A DNA stretch of 64,000 bases, from positions 62,001 through 126,000 of the forward strand of contig JANYKT010000140.1 in assembly GCA_025358085.1 (NCBI GenBank), in the 5' to 3' direction. The translations under genes were made by a program, and so were the position numbers. Shown here piece after piece: positions 10,180 to 18,901 of this stretch. Numbering within the stretch: position 1 is the first letter of the stretch; each line of letters opens with the position of its first letter. The stretch comes from Deltaproteobacteria bacterium (GTDB taxonomy: Bacteria; Myxococcota; Myxococcia; Myxococcales; 40CM-4-68-19). Under the pieces are notes generated by a model. It had not been told where the DNA came from. It ran no database searches and was given only the letters and a program-made list of their open reading frames with translations.

Positions 10180-12321
10180 TCAGGCCGGATCAGCAGAATT
10201 TGAAATCGCTGCAACGATCGCTTCCAGCTCCGCAGGCTTGACCAGATGCAGATTGAATCCAGCTTGCAGACTCCGGGCCTTGTCCGCGCTTTGCCCATAC
10301 CCGCTCAGGGCGATCAACCGCAGATCCTGCAGACCTGGAAGTAAACGCAACCGGCCTGCCAACTCATATCCATCCATGATCGGGAGTCCGATATCGACCA
10401 CGGCTACGCTCGGCTGGAAACTGGCAGCCAGCAGCAGGGCCTCCGCGCCGTCATGAGCAACCGCCACCAGGTGGCCGCACGATTGCAGCATCTCACCCAG
10501 CAGGTCGGCGGCATCGGCGTTGTCGTCCACGACCAGCACGCGCGTGGGGGCACTTTCTCCTGCCGACGGCAGCACCGCCGGCAGAGACTGCGCGAGCTCT
10601 TGCGCCGCCGGCAGCCGGACCACGAACTCGCTGCCCTTCCCCGGTCCGTCGCTGTGGACTGACACGGTTCCGTGGTGACTCTCCACCAGGCTGCGGACCA
10701 GGGCGAGGCCGATCCCGAGGCCGCCCTGCGACCGATCGAGACCGCGCTCCCCTTGCACGAAAAGGTCGAATACTTTGGGGAGCAATGCCGCCGAGATGCC
10801 GATACCCGTGTCCCGGACTACGATCTTGACGATAGTGCCGTCGCAGCTTGCGACCACCGTGATCCGGGCGCCCGGGAGAGAGTATTTGGCTGCGTTGGTG
10901 AGCAGGTTTGCGAAGATCTGCGCCAGCCGGACTCCGTCGCCCATGACGCGAGCCGCGGGAGGGTCCACTCGCAAGGTCAGGTGATGAGAAGCCTGTTCGA
11001 TCAGCGGGTGCGCGATCTCGATCGCTTTGGCGAGCACCTCGGCGATGAGCAGCGGCTCGACTTTTAAATCGACCTTGCCGCGGGTAATACGGGAGATATC
11101 CAGGAGGTCGTCGACCAACCGGACGACATGCCGGACCTGGCGTTCAATGATCTGGTGCTCTCGGTCAGCGGCGGTTCCGCGCAGGCGCAGAAGCTGGATG
11201 GCGCTGAGAATGGGCGCGAGCGGATTGCGCAGCTCGTGGGCGAGCATGGCGAGGAATTCGTCTTTACGGACTGCGGCGTCGCGCGCTTCCTGCGCGAGGC
11301 GGGCGACCTCCAACGCCCCACCCAGCCGGCGACCGAAGTCCTCGGCCATCTCCAGATCGGCGGCTCCGTAATCAATACCCTCGCGCGGGGGAAAAAGGGA
11401 TACCGCTCCAATGACCTCGCCGCCGGTAATGATTGGCGCCGTCACCGCCGTTTTCTTGAGTGCCAACCCGGCCGCGAGAGGAGCCATGAGGGCGCGGCCG
11501 TCGCGCATGACCCGGCCCACCAGCTCGCGTACGGCCGGCTGGCTTTGCATTTTTCGCGCCTCGGCCACCTTCTCGGGATTCCGATGCGCAAGGGCAGCAA
11601 TCGAAAGAAAGCCCGTGGAAGCTTGCAAGAGTTCCACGGCGCAAACTTCTGCCACGCGCTGGACGGCGATCTTTGCCGCGGCCGCCAGCGGAACTTCGGC
11701 GAGCTGCGAGGAAGAGGAAAGCGCTGCGCTGACCTCGGCGAGGAATGCGGCCCGGGACCGTGCAGCCTCGGCCTCCTCCACCAGTCGGGCGCTTTCGACC
11801 GCGTTGGCGAGGAGGTTCGCTGCCGCGCGCAGCAGCATTGACTCAGCAGGATCGGGGAATCCAGGCCGGCAAGCTCCGAATGCAATCACGCCGGTTCCGC
11901 CGTAGAAGCCGAGCTGCGTCACCTGCAACGGGATCACGCCCGTGCCGGGGAGATCGCAGGAAGCGCTTCCGGGGCTTTTGAGCCTCTCGTCCATTCCTGC
12001 GCGCACCCTCGCGATCACTTTCTCGTCGACAGTCGCCTTCCCGAGAAAGTGCGTCGCCTCCTCGCACTGCTGCTGCCCCGGTCGCGGTGTCAGGCGCGCA
12101 TAGACCAGGTCGAGATGCACCAGCGAAGACAGCGTATCAACGGCGAGAGCGAGCGTTGCGGTGGGCGAGCGGCTGCTCCAAAGAGCCGGAAGGGCAAGCA
12201 GCGTCACCATGTTGAGCATGGCCCCGCGCAGCTTTGTCAATTCAACGGCCGCGGAATCCTCTGCCGATGCTTCCCGTCGCAGGGCTGCCGCTCCGAGGGC
12301 CTCTCCCGCCGAACGGCTCAC
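10180..12321 (-). CDS. GAF-domain hybrid sensor histidine kinase/response regulator
   Basis: A 713-residue cytoplasmic signalling protein with no membrane segment. It has two GAF-like regions (about 30-180 and 190-345) and a HisKA domain with the phospho-acceptor His362 in MLAHELRNPLAP. The HATPase domain shows the N box NLLTNAAKY (about 472), the G1 box DTGIGIS (about 504) and GGLGIGLALV (about 533). A C-terminal receiver carries acidic pocket VVDD (about 599), phospho-acceptor Asp643 in VVDIGLP and Lys in VKPAEL. It overlaps the upstream MEDS gene by 4 nt. The GAF domains presumably bind a small ligand or heme; no output domain is fused, so a partner is needed. Confidence 0.92.
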   Translation of the reverse strand: MSRSAGEALGAAALRREASAEDSAAVELTKLRGAMLNMVTLLALPALWSSRSPTATLALAVDTLSSLVHLDLVYARLTPRPGQQQCEEATHFLGKATVDEKVIARVRAGMDERLKSPGSASCDLPGTGVIPLQVTQLGFYGGTGVIAFGACRPGFPDPAESMLLRAAANLLANAVESARLVEEAEAARSRAAFLAEVSAALSSSSQLAEVPLAAAAKIAVQRVAEVCAVELLQASTGFLSIAALAHRNPEKVAEARKMQSQPAVRELVGRVMRDGRALMAPLAAGLALKKTAVTAPIITGGEVIGAVSLFPPREGIDYGAADLEMAEDFGRRLGGALEVARLAQEARDAAVRKDEFLAMLAHELRNPLAPILSAIQLLRLRGTAADREHQIIERQVRHVVRLVDDLLDISRITRGKVDLKVEPLLIAEVLAKAIEIAHPLIEQASHHLTLRVDPPAARVMGDGVRLAQIFANLLTNAAKYSLPGARITVVASCDGTIVKIVVRDTGIGISAALLPKVFDLFVQGERGLDRSQGGLGIGLALVRSLVESHHGTVSVHSDGPGKGSEFVVRLPAAQELAQSLPAVLPSAGESAPTRVLVVDDNADAADLLGEMLQSCGHLVAVAHDGAEALLLAASFQPSVAVVDIGLPIMDGYELAGRLRLLPGLQDLRLIALSGYGQSADKARSLQAGFNLHLVKPAELEAIVAAISNSADPA

Positions 12322-12965
12322 GCGACGGCTCTCGCTCCCGCGCGCCGCCGGTCGTCCAGTTCCCGCAAATACTCGTCCGGAGGCGTATAGAAAGGATTCT
12401 CGTGCAGGACACCGCCGACGATGGTGAGCGGGTGCGCCCGCAGGACTTCCATCATCAGTTTCGCACTCAGCTTGTTGACGTCGTAGACGCAGATGGCCAT
12501 TTGCTGGCTGCGGGCCAGCACGGCATTCACCTTGATTTCGAATTCAACGAACTGTTCGGCGCCCTGGTGTCCGTCCAGCAACCAGTCGGTATGACCGAGA
12601 ATGCGCATGCGCGCATAGCCCTGCTCTTTTCCTTCCGTCAAAGCGCCCTCGAACGTCTCCATCATGCGGGCTGGATCGAATCGTCCGTCCTGCAGGTAGA
12701 CGTCATCCGTCGAAAGGATCGCCAGCTGGCCGTCGCGCTCGCAGTCGGCGACGCCGATCCCGGCGCTGGCCAATCGCTGCGCATGCTGCTCGCGCAATTT
12801 CGGGTCCCAGATGTGGAGGGCCTTCTCGTGATTCTCCAACCCCTCGCGCACGAAGGGCAGCAGGACGCGGTACTCCTCCTCTGTGCCATTGAAAAGGCCG
12901 CAGACATGGAAATACCGATCGAGTTTGCCGCCTGCAATGGATGCTGGCCAAAGCTGCTCAGTCAT
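12318..12965 (-). CDS. MEDS domain-containing protein (DcmR-like sensory domain)
   Basis: A 215-residue soluble protein resembling the MEDS domain (methanogen/methylotroph DcmR sensory domain). Visible features are HVCGLFNGTEEEYRVLLPFV near residue 20, GHTDWLLD near 124 and a C-terminal ICVYDVNKLSA. MEDS proteins are P-loop-fold relatives without ATPase motifs that serve as sensory or anti-sigma-like partners beside histidine kinases. Its stop overlaps the start of the hybrid kinase by 4 nt, so the two probably form one signalling unit. The ATG at 12965 is the natural start. The ligand is unknown. Confidence 0.85.
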   Translation of the reverse strand: MTEQLWPASIAGGKLDRYFHVCGLFNGTEEEYRVLLPFVREGLENHEKALHIWDPKLREQHAQRLASAGIGVADCERDGQLAILSTDDVYLQDGRFDPARMMETFEGALTEGKEQGYARMRILGHTDWLLDGHQGAEQFVEFEIKVNAVLARSQQMAICVYDVNKLSAKLMMEVLRAHPLTIVGGVLHENPFYTPPDEYLRELDDRRRAGARAVA

Positions 12966-13107
12966 GAAGCCTCCAAGTGAACAATCTCGGGTCCAAAGTT
13001 GGCAATTTTACTTCACGGGCGACGCACCAGCTAGCCAATCGTTCCCAGGTGCCGGCGGAGTGTTCAATAGCTCCCACCCACCTGCTCGCTGGTCGATCAG
13101 CCACGCT

Positions 13108-13556
13108 CTAGCCGGGCAGCTCAACCGTAAACCGCGAGCCAACCCCAGGCTCGCTCTCCACCCGAATGGAGCCGGCATGCGCGTCGATGATTTGTTTGGC
13201 GATATGCGTCGATGATTTGTTTGGCGATATAAAGACCGGGGCCAAGCCCGCTGACTTCGTTGGCGGATATAGCTCTTTCAAATTGCTTGAAGATGCGGCC
13301 GAAGTCCTGTTTGGCGATGCCGATGCCGAAATCTTCAATCACGATGCGAGCGCACGCGGCAGTTTCGTCGACGCTGATTCGAACCGGTTGAATTCGACGG
13401 GTTCCTGGTTGATACCGAACTTGCCGGAGTTTAAACGCCGATTGAAAGGAATTGATCGCGCACCCGCACTGCCCGCTTCAGCTCGTGCACGTCGCGCGTG
13501 ATGCCCACCAGGTATTCAATCGTTCCCTCTTCGCCGGAGCGGGGCTCAGGATGTAA
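13108..13556 (-). pseudogene. Decayed PAS/GAF-type sensor histidine kinase
   Basis: Reading right to left there is first the end of a PAC region and the start of HisKA (YLVGITRDVHELKRAVR, then RDQFLS). The phospho-acceptor His segment is missing. The ATPase domain then appears as VRISVDETAACARIVIED, FGIGIAKQDFGRIFKQFERA and GLGPGLYIAKQIIDA. At 13181-13230 a 25-bp tandem duplication shifts the frame, after which HAGSIRVESEPGVGSRFTVE and a stop follow in another frame. An internal deletion plus the duplication make this a dead gene. It lies beside an intact kinase/MEDS pair but is not an obvious copy of it. Confidence 0.8.
13181..13230. repeat. Perfect 25-bp tandem duplication inside the kinase remnant
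   Basis: The 25-bp unit starting GCGTCGATGATTTGTTTGGC occurs at 13181-13205 and again, immediately adjacent and identical, at 13206-13230. Since 25 is not a multiple of three it shifts the kinase reading frame. Perfect identity suggests a recent slippage event. Confidence 0.95.
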
Positions 13557-13560
13557 TCAA

Positions 13561-13740
13561 AGTTAAGTGGCTCAAAGAGTCCATCTCGCGCCCGCTCGGG
13601 CCGAGGGTCGCCTCACCGGCCCGCCCGCGGCTCGCGAGGTGAGCCGCCAACGCTTCAGCCGTGGAGCTGGATGGGCGGCCTTGGCTACGAGGTCCGCGGT
13701 TGCGATCAGCGCAACGACTCACAACCGCCGTCGCACCTGA
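13561..13740. other. Non-coding stretch between kinase remnant and tRNA terminator
   Basis: I see no convincing gene, repeat or RNA here. Open frames exist on both strands, but none has a recognisable domain or ribosome-binding site. Confidence 0.5.
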
Positions 13741-13778
13741 AAGAAGAAGGGGCCTGCATCCTTTCGGATACAGGCCCC
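13741..13778 (-). terminator. Rho-independent terminator of tRNA-Ala
   Basis: On the minus strand, 17 nt past the tRNA 3' end, GGGGCCTG pairs with CAGGCCCC (13749-13756 with 13771-13778). The stem continues after one mismatch through four more pairs to a small loop. It is followed by a pyrimidine-rich TTCTTCTT run. Confidence 0.8.
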
Positions 13779-13795
13779 AGTTCCACAAACGGGAG

Positions 13796-13868
13796 TGGAG
13801 CGTGCCGGGATCGAACCGGCGACCTCCGCAATGCCATTGCGGCGCTCTCCCAGCTGAGCTAACGCCCC
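13796..13868 (-). tRNA. tRNA-Ala(GGC)
   Basis: The minus strand folds into a full cloverleaf. The acceptor stem is GGGGCGT/ACGCTCC with the alanine identity pair G3:U70. The D-arm contains GCTCAGCTGGGAGAGC, the anticodon stem-loop is CCGCA-ATGGCAT-TGCGG giving anticodon GGC, and the T-arm is GCCGGTTCGATCCCGGC. Discriminator is A and the CCA end is not encoded. Length is 73 nt. Confidence 0.97.
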
Positions 13869-13918
13869 GTAAAAGCCGCGCGGGTGTAGCCCGACCGGGT
13901 AGCTCGTGTCAACGTTCT

Positions 13919-15076
13919 TCAGGCTGCCTTCGGAAGCGATTGGGCCGGCTGGCCAGCGAGCACTCGCCGGTACAGTTCGCCAGTCTTCCGACTCATGACC
14001 GGCAAGGTCAGCTCCGCCTGGACCCGCGCGCGCCCAGCCGCGCCCAGCCTGCGCGCGAGTGAGGAGTCGCGGAGCAGGCCGATGAGCTGCTCCGCCAGCA
14101 AGTCGGGACTGTGCGCGGCGACCAGACGTCCCGAGGCGTCCGGGCCGTCCACGCGCACCAGCTCGACATTGCCGCCCACCGCGGTGGCGACCACCGGAAG
14201 GGACGCGGCCATCGCTTCGATGAGCGCGTTTGAGAGTCCCTCGGCGTGCGACGCGAGGCAGGCGACATTTGCCCGCGCCAGCAAGGCCGGGACATCGAAG
14301 CGGTGTCCGAGCAGCAAGACGGTTTCCTTGAGGCCGCGCTCCGCGATCTGTTGCTCGAGCGTCGCGCGCATCGGCCCTTCGCCGGCACAGAGCACCAGCA
14401 CGTCGGGGACCGCGAGGCGGGCCCGATCGATTGCCTCGATCAAATCGAGATGGCCTTTGACGGGGGAGAGGTTGCCAATCGCGACCACCGTGGGCCGGCC
14501 GGAGGGGAAAGGAAGCTCCGGCTCCCGCTGCGCCGCCGCGTCGAAGGCCGGTAGATCGAGGCCATTCTGCACCACGCACACGCGCTCTGCCGGCACGCCC
14601 TCTTCGTCCACGCAGAGCGCTCGCACGGCCTCGGCATTGACGTAAACCGCATCGGCCGCTCTGCACGCCACCGCTTCGACCAGGTGGTGAGCGCGCGAGT
14701 ACCAGTGCCCAAGATCGAAACGGCTGCAGATCACCTTTGCGCCCACCAGCCGCGCGGCCGGGACCGCAAGCAGGTTGGCGTAGAAGTCGTTGGCGTGAAT
14801 GAGCTTCACGCCTTCACGCTCAAGGAATGCCGCGAGCTTCAAGATCTGGTGACCGGTGTTGAGCTGCGCGAGCCCGCCCTTGAGGCCGAACTCCTCGACG
14901 AAGAAGCCCAGCTTCTCAATCTCGGCCAGGTGCGGACCCGCCTTGTTGATGCAGGCAACCACCGGCCGAAACCCGGCGGGATGGCCGCGAAGGCGCGCGA
15001 CGAACTGCTCCTCGGCACCGCCGATCGCGAATTGATTGACGAGCTGGAGGACGGGCACCTCTTGCCTGGAAGCCAC
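13919..15076 (-). CDS. Glycosyltransferase family 4 protein
   Basis: A 385-residue GT-B enzyme. The N-terminal half has the acceptor-side motif QFAIGGAEEQFV near residue 15 and IHANDFYANLLA near 95. The C-terminal donor half has VVAIGNLSPVKGHLDL (about 190) and the GT4 signature ASHAEGLSNALIEAMAASLPVV (about 273), where the E-x7-E pair binds the nucleotide sugar. It probably adds a sugar to a lipid-linked or lipid A-linked glycan at the inner face of the membrane. The start is GTG at 15076, 6 nt after the stop of the O-antigen ligase-like gene, so they share an operon. Confidence 0.92.
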   Translation of the reverse strand: MASRQEVPVLQLVNQFAIGGAEEQFVARLRGHPAGFRPVVACINKAGPHLAEIEKLGFFVEEFGLKGGLAQLNTGHQILKLAAFLEREGVKLIHANDFYANLLAVPAARLVGAKVICSRFDLGHWYSRAHHLVEAVACRAADAVYVNAEAVRALCVDEEGVPAERVCVVQNGLDLPAFDAAAQREPELPFPSGRPTVVAIGNLSPVKGHLDLIEAIDRARLAVPDVLVLCAGEGPMRATLEQQIAERGLKETVLLLGHRFDVPALLARANVACLASHAEGLSNALIEAMAASLPVVATAVGGNVELVRVDGPDASGRLVAAHSPDLLAEQLIGLLRDSSLARRLGAAGRARVQAELTLPVMSRKTGELYRRVLAGQPAQSLPKAA

Positions 15077-15082
15077 GAACGA

Positions 15083-16426
15083 TCACCCCACCAGGCCCAG
15101 CGCGGGCAGCTCGCTGTTCGCGGGCGGCAGCACTGCCGGCTGGCTTTTTGTCCTATGCCCCCAGATGTCCAGGCATGCGGCAAACGCGCAGAGCGCATAC
15201 AGGAACCAGCTCAACGAGTAGCCCGAGAAGAGCTGGCAGACGAGGTACCCCACCAGCGCCGCGAAGACGGCGCGCGCCTCTCCGCCGAGCTCGCCATTGC
15301 GGGCGCGCCAGCCTGACCAGAGTGAGCAGAGCAGCAGACCCACCATGCCGAACAGTCCGACCAGGCCCAGCTCGCCGACCACCTCGAGAAAGAGGTTGTG
15401 AGCCACGTAGGGGTGATCGATGGGCGCGTCGATGGCTGCGTATTGCTTCCAGGCGGCGAGGAAACTGGCCTCGCCCACGCCCAGAAGCGGGCGTTCGCGG
15501 ACGATGCGGAAGGCCACGTGCCAGGCGTTGACGCGGCCCTGGACGCTGACGTCCTCGGCATATCCGGCGATGGTTTCATTGCGCTGCCAGAAACTCTGCG
15601 GTGCGAGGATGAGCACGCCAGCCGCGGCCACCAGGACGACCAGTCCGGCAACGGCCTTGCGCCGCGACATGAGCGCGAAGACCACCACGCTGACGGCGAG
15701 TCCCAGCGAACCGCCGCGCGAGTGGGTCGCGATGATGCCCATCAGGCAGACGACCACGCCGACAGCGCCGACGATGCGCTTGAACCAGTGCTGGTTCTTG
15801 CCGATGGCGAAGAAGAGAAGAATGGGCACCACGCCGACCAGGGCCATGGCGTCGTGATTCGGGTCCGCGAGCACGCCCAGCCAGCGGCCGCGGAAGCCTT
15901 CCACCAGCAGGAGGTCGTGGCTGTAGTTCCACCAGGTTCCCCAGGCGGGAATGATGGCAGCGGCGCAGTAGAGGAACAGCGAAGTCCGGATCCGTTTGGG
16001 CGTATTGGCGGTGTTCAACACCGAGAGGAAGAAGATGAAGTGCTTCGCGACCTCCATGGCGCCGAAGATCGTGGCTGGGCGATCGATGGCCCACATCGGC
16101 GAAAGCACTGCCGTACCCGCGTAGACCGCGAGGAGAGCGGTGCGCCAGCCCATCCAGAGCGGCTGGTTCGTGAGCACGCGGTGCAGGAAGATCGCCAGGA
16201 GGCCTACCAGCGAAAGCATGAGCGGCAAGTGGAGCGGCTCCAGCCACGGCTGCCACTGCCCGAGCGACAGATAGGACTGCGCGGTGAAGAGGGCGACCGC
16301 CCAGAAGCCGATGCTGGCGATCGTCGATGCTTGCCAGCGGCGCGCTGAATCTCCGCTTCCGGAAATCACCAGATCCTGCGTTGCGGCGATTTGCACCAGA
16401 ACCTCCAACGCGGAGAAGCCGCGCAC
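15083..16426 (-). CDS. O-antigen ligase family membrane protein (Wzy/WaaL-type)
   Basis: A 447-residue protein with about 11-12 hydrophobic segments. It has the Wzy_C-type periplasmic loop: THSRGGSLGLAVS near residue 215 and a second loop GVGEASFLAAW with HPYVAHNLFLEVVGELG around 310-335, where the conserved His and Arg residues of ligases lie. The family polymerises O-units or transfers undecaprenol-linked glycan to lipid A core. The start used is GTG at 16426, without a strong ribosome-binding site. It is first in a two-gene unit with the GT4 gene. Confidence 0.85.
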   Translation of the reverse strand: MRGFSALEVLVQIAATQDLVISGSGDSARRWQASTIASIGFWAVALFTAQSYLSLGQWQPWLEPLHLPLMLSLVGLLAIFLHRVLTNQPLWMGWRTALLAVYAGTAVLSPMWAIDRPATIFGAMEVAKHFIFFLSVLNTANTPKRIRTSLFLYCAAAIIPAWGTWWNYSHDLLLVEGFRGRWLGVLADPNHDAMALVGVVPILLFFAIGKNQHWFKRIVGAVGVVVCLMGIIATHSRGGSLGLAVSVVVFALMSRRKAVAGLVVLVAAAGVLILAPQSFWQRNETIAGYAEDVSVQGRVNAWHVAFRIVRERPLLGVGEASFLAAWKQYAAIDAPIDHPYVAHNLFLEVVGELGLVGLFGMVGLLLCSLWSGWRARNGELGGEARAVFAALVGYLVCQLFSGYSLSWFLYALCAFAACLDIWGHRTKSQPAVLPPANSELPALGLVG

Positions 16427-16824
16427 CGCCGCAACCTAAGCACTGCCGGGCCGGCGAGAAGCCGCCTGCTTCCACTCGCGGACTGCTCGCTGTTCATTGG
16501 TGAGCAGCCAAAGGCTGCCTTGGGCTCCCTGCCCTGTAGAGGCAAGCGACAGCTGAAGGCTTGGTCGGTAGAGTTACAGCCTCTTCAAAAGCTTGATCGC
16601 TACCCTTCTCTTCGATTGAGAAAGCCCTGACTCGTTCCGAGAGCTGCAATTGTAGCACCTGATGGTTCTGCGGCTCTATCTGGGCGGGGTGACGCACACA
16701 GCGGGGAGTGTGCGGCTGTCGGCTGACCTCTGACCCCATTCCCGGTCGCACGATAAGCCCGCCCAAAGTGGCACTTGCCCGCCAAAGATTCGTGCAATAC
16801 GGGGCAAGCCTCCTGAGTTGGTCA
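16427..16824. other. Intergenic region between divergent genes
   Basis: This stretch of about 400 bp separates the divergent O-antigen ligase and DUF4091 genes and should hold both promoters. I see no coding sequence with recognisable similarity and no RNA gene. No confident sigma-factor boxes could be picked out by eye. Confidence 0.5.
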
Positions 16825-16854
16825 ACCGAAACGCGAAGCACCCGGCGTTTCGGT
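16825..16854. promoter_or_regulatory. Inverted repeat upstream of the DUF4091 gene
   Basis: A perfect 10-bp inverted repeat, ACCGAAACGC at 16825-16834 and GCGTTTCGGT at 16845-16854, with a 10-nt spacer, ends 22 bp before the TTG start. It could be an operator for a dimeric regulator or a 5'-UTR hairpin. No T-run follows, so a terminator is less likely. Confidence 0.5.
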
Positions 16855-16876
16855 AAGCAGCCAACCTGGAGGCATC

Positions 16877-18901
16877 TTGAAGTCATTCATCTTCGGTATC
16901 GCAGCCGCACTTGCCGTCGCAGGAAGCGCATCCGCAGCGCAGGTCTGGGTCGCTCCGTCGTCCATGAAGGTCCGCCCGGCCATGCAGCCGGCCGCGAACG
17001 CCCCCGTCGTGGCGAACCTTTCCGCAGCCCAGAATGAGTTCGAAGCGTTTCAAGTCGTGGTGAGCGGACAGGCCACCGGGATGTCGATGGCGCTCGAGTC
17101 CATGACCGACGGCGCTGGCCACAGCATCTCGGGCCGCGAGCTGGTGCTCTACCGCGAGGCGATTATCAATGTTCAGTTCCCCAGCGGCGGCGATGGTGCC
17201 GCTGGTGCCTGGCCCGACGCGCTGATCCCTGATGTGGACCCAATCGTGGGCGAGAAGCGCAACGCCTTCCCCTTCGACGTCCCCGCGGGAGAAAACCGCG
17301 TGGTGCTGGTCGACATCCACGCCCCGGCCGGCACGCCCGCGGGCACCTATCATGGCAACGTGGTGGTCACCGGCAGCGTGTCCGCCAACATCCCGGTTAC
17401 GCTGACCGTGTGGGACTTCGCGGTGCCCTCGACCTCGACGTTGAAGAGCGCGTACGGCATGTCGTGGAACGGCCCCTGCATGGGTCACGGCGACGCCAGC
17501 TGCGGCAACTACGCGGCGGAGATGGCGCTTCGCGCTCGTTACGTGCAGGCCGCGCTCGACAACCACATCTCGATCTACGCGCCCTTCTACACCTCGACCG
17601 TGGACGCGAACGGCAACGACACCAACTGGACCGCCTTCGATCAGTACGTCGGCCCGGTGCTCGATGGCACCGCCCCCACCCGCCTGCAGGGCGCGAAGCT
17701 GACGGCGGTGCAGGTCAATGGCCCCACCACCACGCCGGTCGTCGGTGCCTGGGCAAAGCACTTCAAGCAGCACGGCTGGCCGCAGCTCTTCACCTACGTT
17801 TGCGACGAGCCGCCGCTGACCTGCAACTGGTCGGACATCGCGAGCCGCACCGCCGCCTCGCACGCTGCTGACGCCTCGGTCCCGACGCTGGTCACCACCA
17901 CTACCGACGAGGCCAACAAGCAGGGCGCAACAGGCATCGACCTCTTCGTGCCGGTGGTGAACTTCATGGACGGCAAGACCGACCACCAGGGCAGCCAGCG
18001 CGCGAAGTACGGCGCCACCGCGTGGTGGTACCAGTCGTGTATGTCGTTCGGCTGCTCGAGCGTGGGCGGCGGGCGCGACGGCACCGGCGAGACCGGCTGG
18101 CCCTCCTACGCCATCGACACCGACGGCACCCGCAACCGCGCGCAGGAGTGGATGTCCTTCGCGTACAACATGCAGGGGGAACTCTACTACGAGACCACGC
18201 AGGGCTACTTCAACGGCGACCCGTGGTCGAACCAGTGGAACTTCGGCGGCACCGGCGACGGCAACCTTTTCTACCCGGGCACCCCGGCGAAGATTGGCGG
18301 CACCACCGAGATCCCGGTCGAGTCGCTGCGCATGAAGGGCATCCGCGACGGCATGGAAGACTACGAATTCCTCGCACTGGCGACCAGGCTGGGCGCCGGC
18401 GCGCAGGCGCTGAAAATTGCCCAGGGCCTCTTCCCGCACACGTACCTGTCCAGCATCACCGCGGACAGCATCGACGCGGCCCGCGCTGAGCTGGCCGGCC
18501 TCATCCTCCACGCGCTGGGCAAGGACGTCGTCGCCACCGGCGGCGGGTCGGGCGGCACTGGCACCGGCGGCACTGGCACCGGCGGCACTGGCACCGGCGG
18601 CGCTGGCACCGGCGGCACCGGCACCGGCGGCACCGGCACCGGCGGCACCGGCACCGGCGGCACTGGCACCGGCACTGGCACCGGCGGCACTGGCGGAACC
18701 GGCACCGGCACCGGCGGAACTGGGCCCGGCGGCACGGGCGCGACTCCGACCACGCAGCCTCCGGTCATTCCGGTCCTGAAGGCGAACGCCGGCGGCTGCT
18801 CCAGCGGGGGTGCGCAGACGGCGTGGCTCGCTCTCCCCCTCTTTGCGATGGTGGGACTGCGCCGCCGCCGGGCCCTGGGCCTGGTGCGCCGCCGCAAGTA
18901 G
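16877..18901 (+). CDS. Exported DUF4091-domain protein with MYXO-CTERM-like tail
   Basis: A 674-residue protein. It has a signal peptide (MKSFIFGIAAALAVAGSASA) and a large body of GH123/DUF4091 type, ending with the family motif SLRMKGIRDGMEDYEFLALA near residue 480. A low-complexity Gly-Thr linker (about 555-625) follows. The tail is GGCSSGG (about 637), a hydrophobic segment and RRRR. This tripartite tail matches MYXO-CTERM sorting signals, which anchor or process proteins at the myxobacterial outer surface, so the catalytic part is probably displayed outside. DUF4091 proteins are glycoside-hydrolase-like. The TTG start is supported by GGAGG 5 nt upstream. The substrate is unknown, presumably a polysaccharide. 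Confidence 0.82.
   Translation: MKSFIFGIAAALAVAGSASAAQVWVAPSSMKVRPAMQPAANAPVVANLSAAQNEFEAFQVVVSGQATGMSMALESMTDGAGHSISGRELVLYREAIINVQFPSGGDGAAGAWPDALIPDVDPIVGEKRNAFPFDVPAGENRVVLVDIHAPAGTPAGTYHGNVVVTGSVSANIPVTLTVWDFAVPSTSTLKSAYGMSWNGPCMGHGDASCGNYAAEMALRARYVQAALDNHISIYAPFYTSTVDANGNDTNWTAFDQYVGPVLDGTAPTRLQGAKLTAVQVNGPTTTPVVGAWAKHFKQHGWPQLFTYVCDEPPLTCNWSDIASRTAASHAADASVPTLVTTTTDEANKQGATGIDLFVPVVNFMDGKTDHQGSQRAKYGATAWWYQSCMSFGCSSVGGGRDGTGETGWPSYAIDTDGTRNRAQEWMSFAYNMQGELYYETTQGYFNGDPWSNQWNFGGTGDGNLFYPGTPAKIGGTTEIPVESLRMKGIRDGMEDYEFLALATRLGAGAQALKIAQGLFPHTYLSSITADSIDAARAELAGLILHALGKDVVATGGGSGGTGTGGTGTGGTGTGGAGTGGTGTGGTGTGGTGTGGTGTGTGTGGTGGTGTGTGGTGPGGTGATPTTQPPVIPVLKANAGGCSSGGAQTAWLALPLFAMVGLRRRRALGLVRRRK
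18541..18740 (+). repeat. GC-rich minisatellite encoding a Gly/Thr linker
   Basis: Near-perfect repeats of a 15-bp unit based on GGCACTGGCACCGGC encode (GTGTG/GTGGT)n between the catalytic body and the sorting tail of the DUF4091 protein. Third-position C/T changes distinguish the copies. Repeat number is likely to vary between strains. Confidence 0.85.

Noticed and set aside
18541-18740. CRISPR-like regular repeat array
   Set aside because: The repeats are in frame inside a protein, have no unique spacers and encode a Gly/Thr linker. The same holds for the repeats at 23287-23513, 30915-31150 and 37938-38020.
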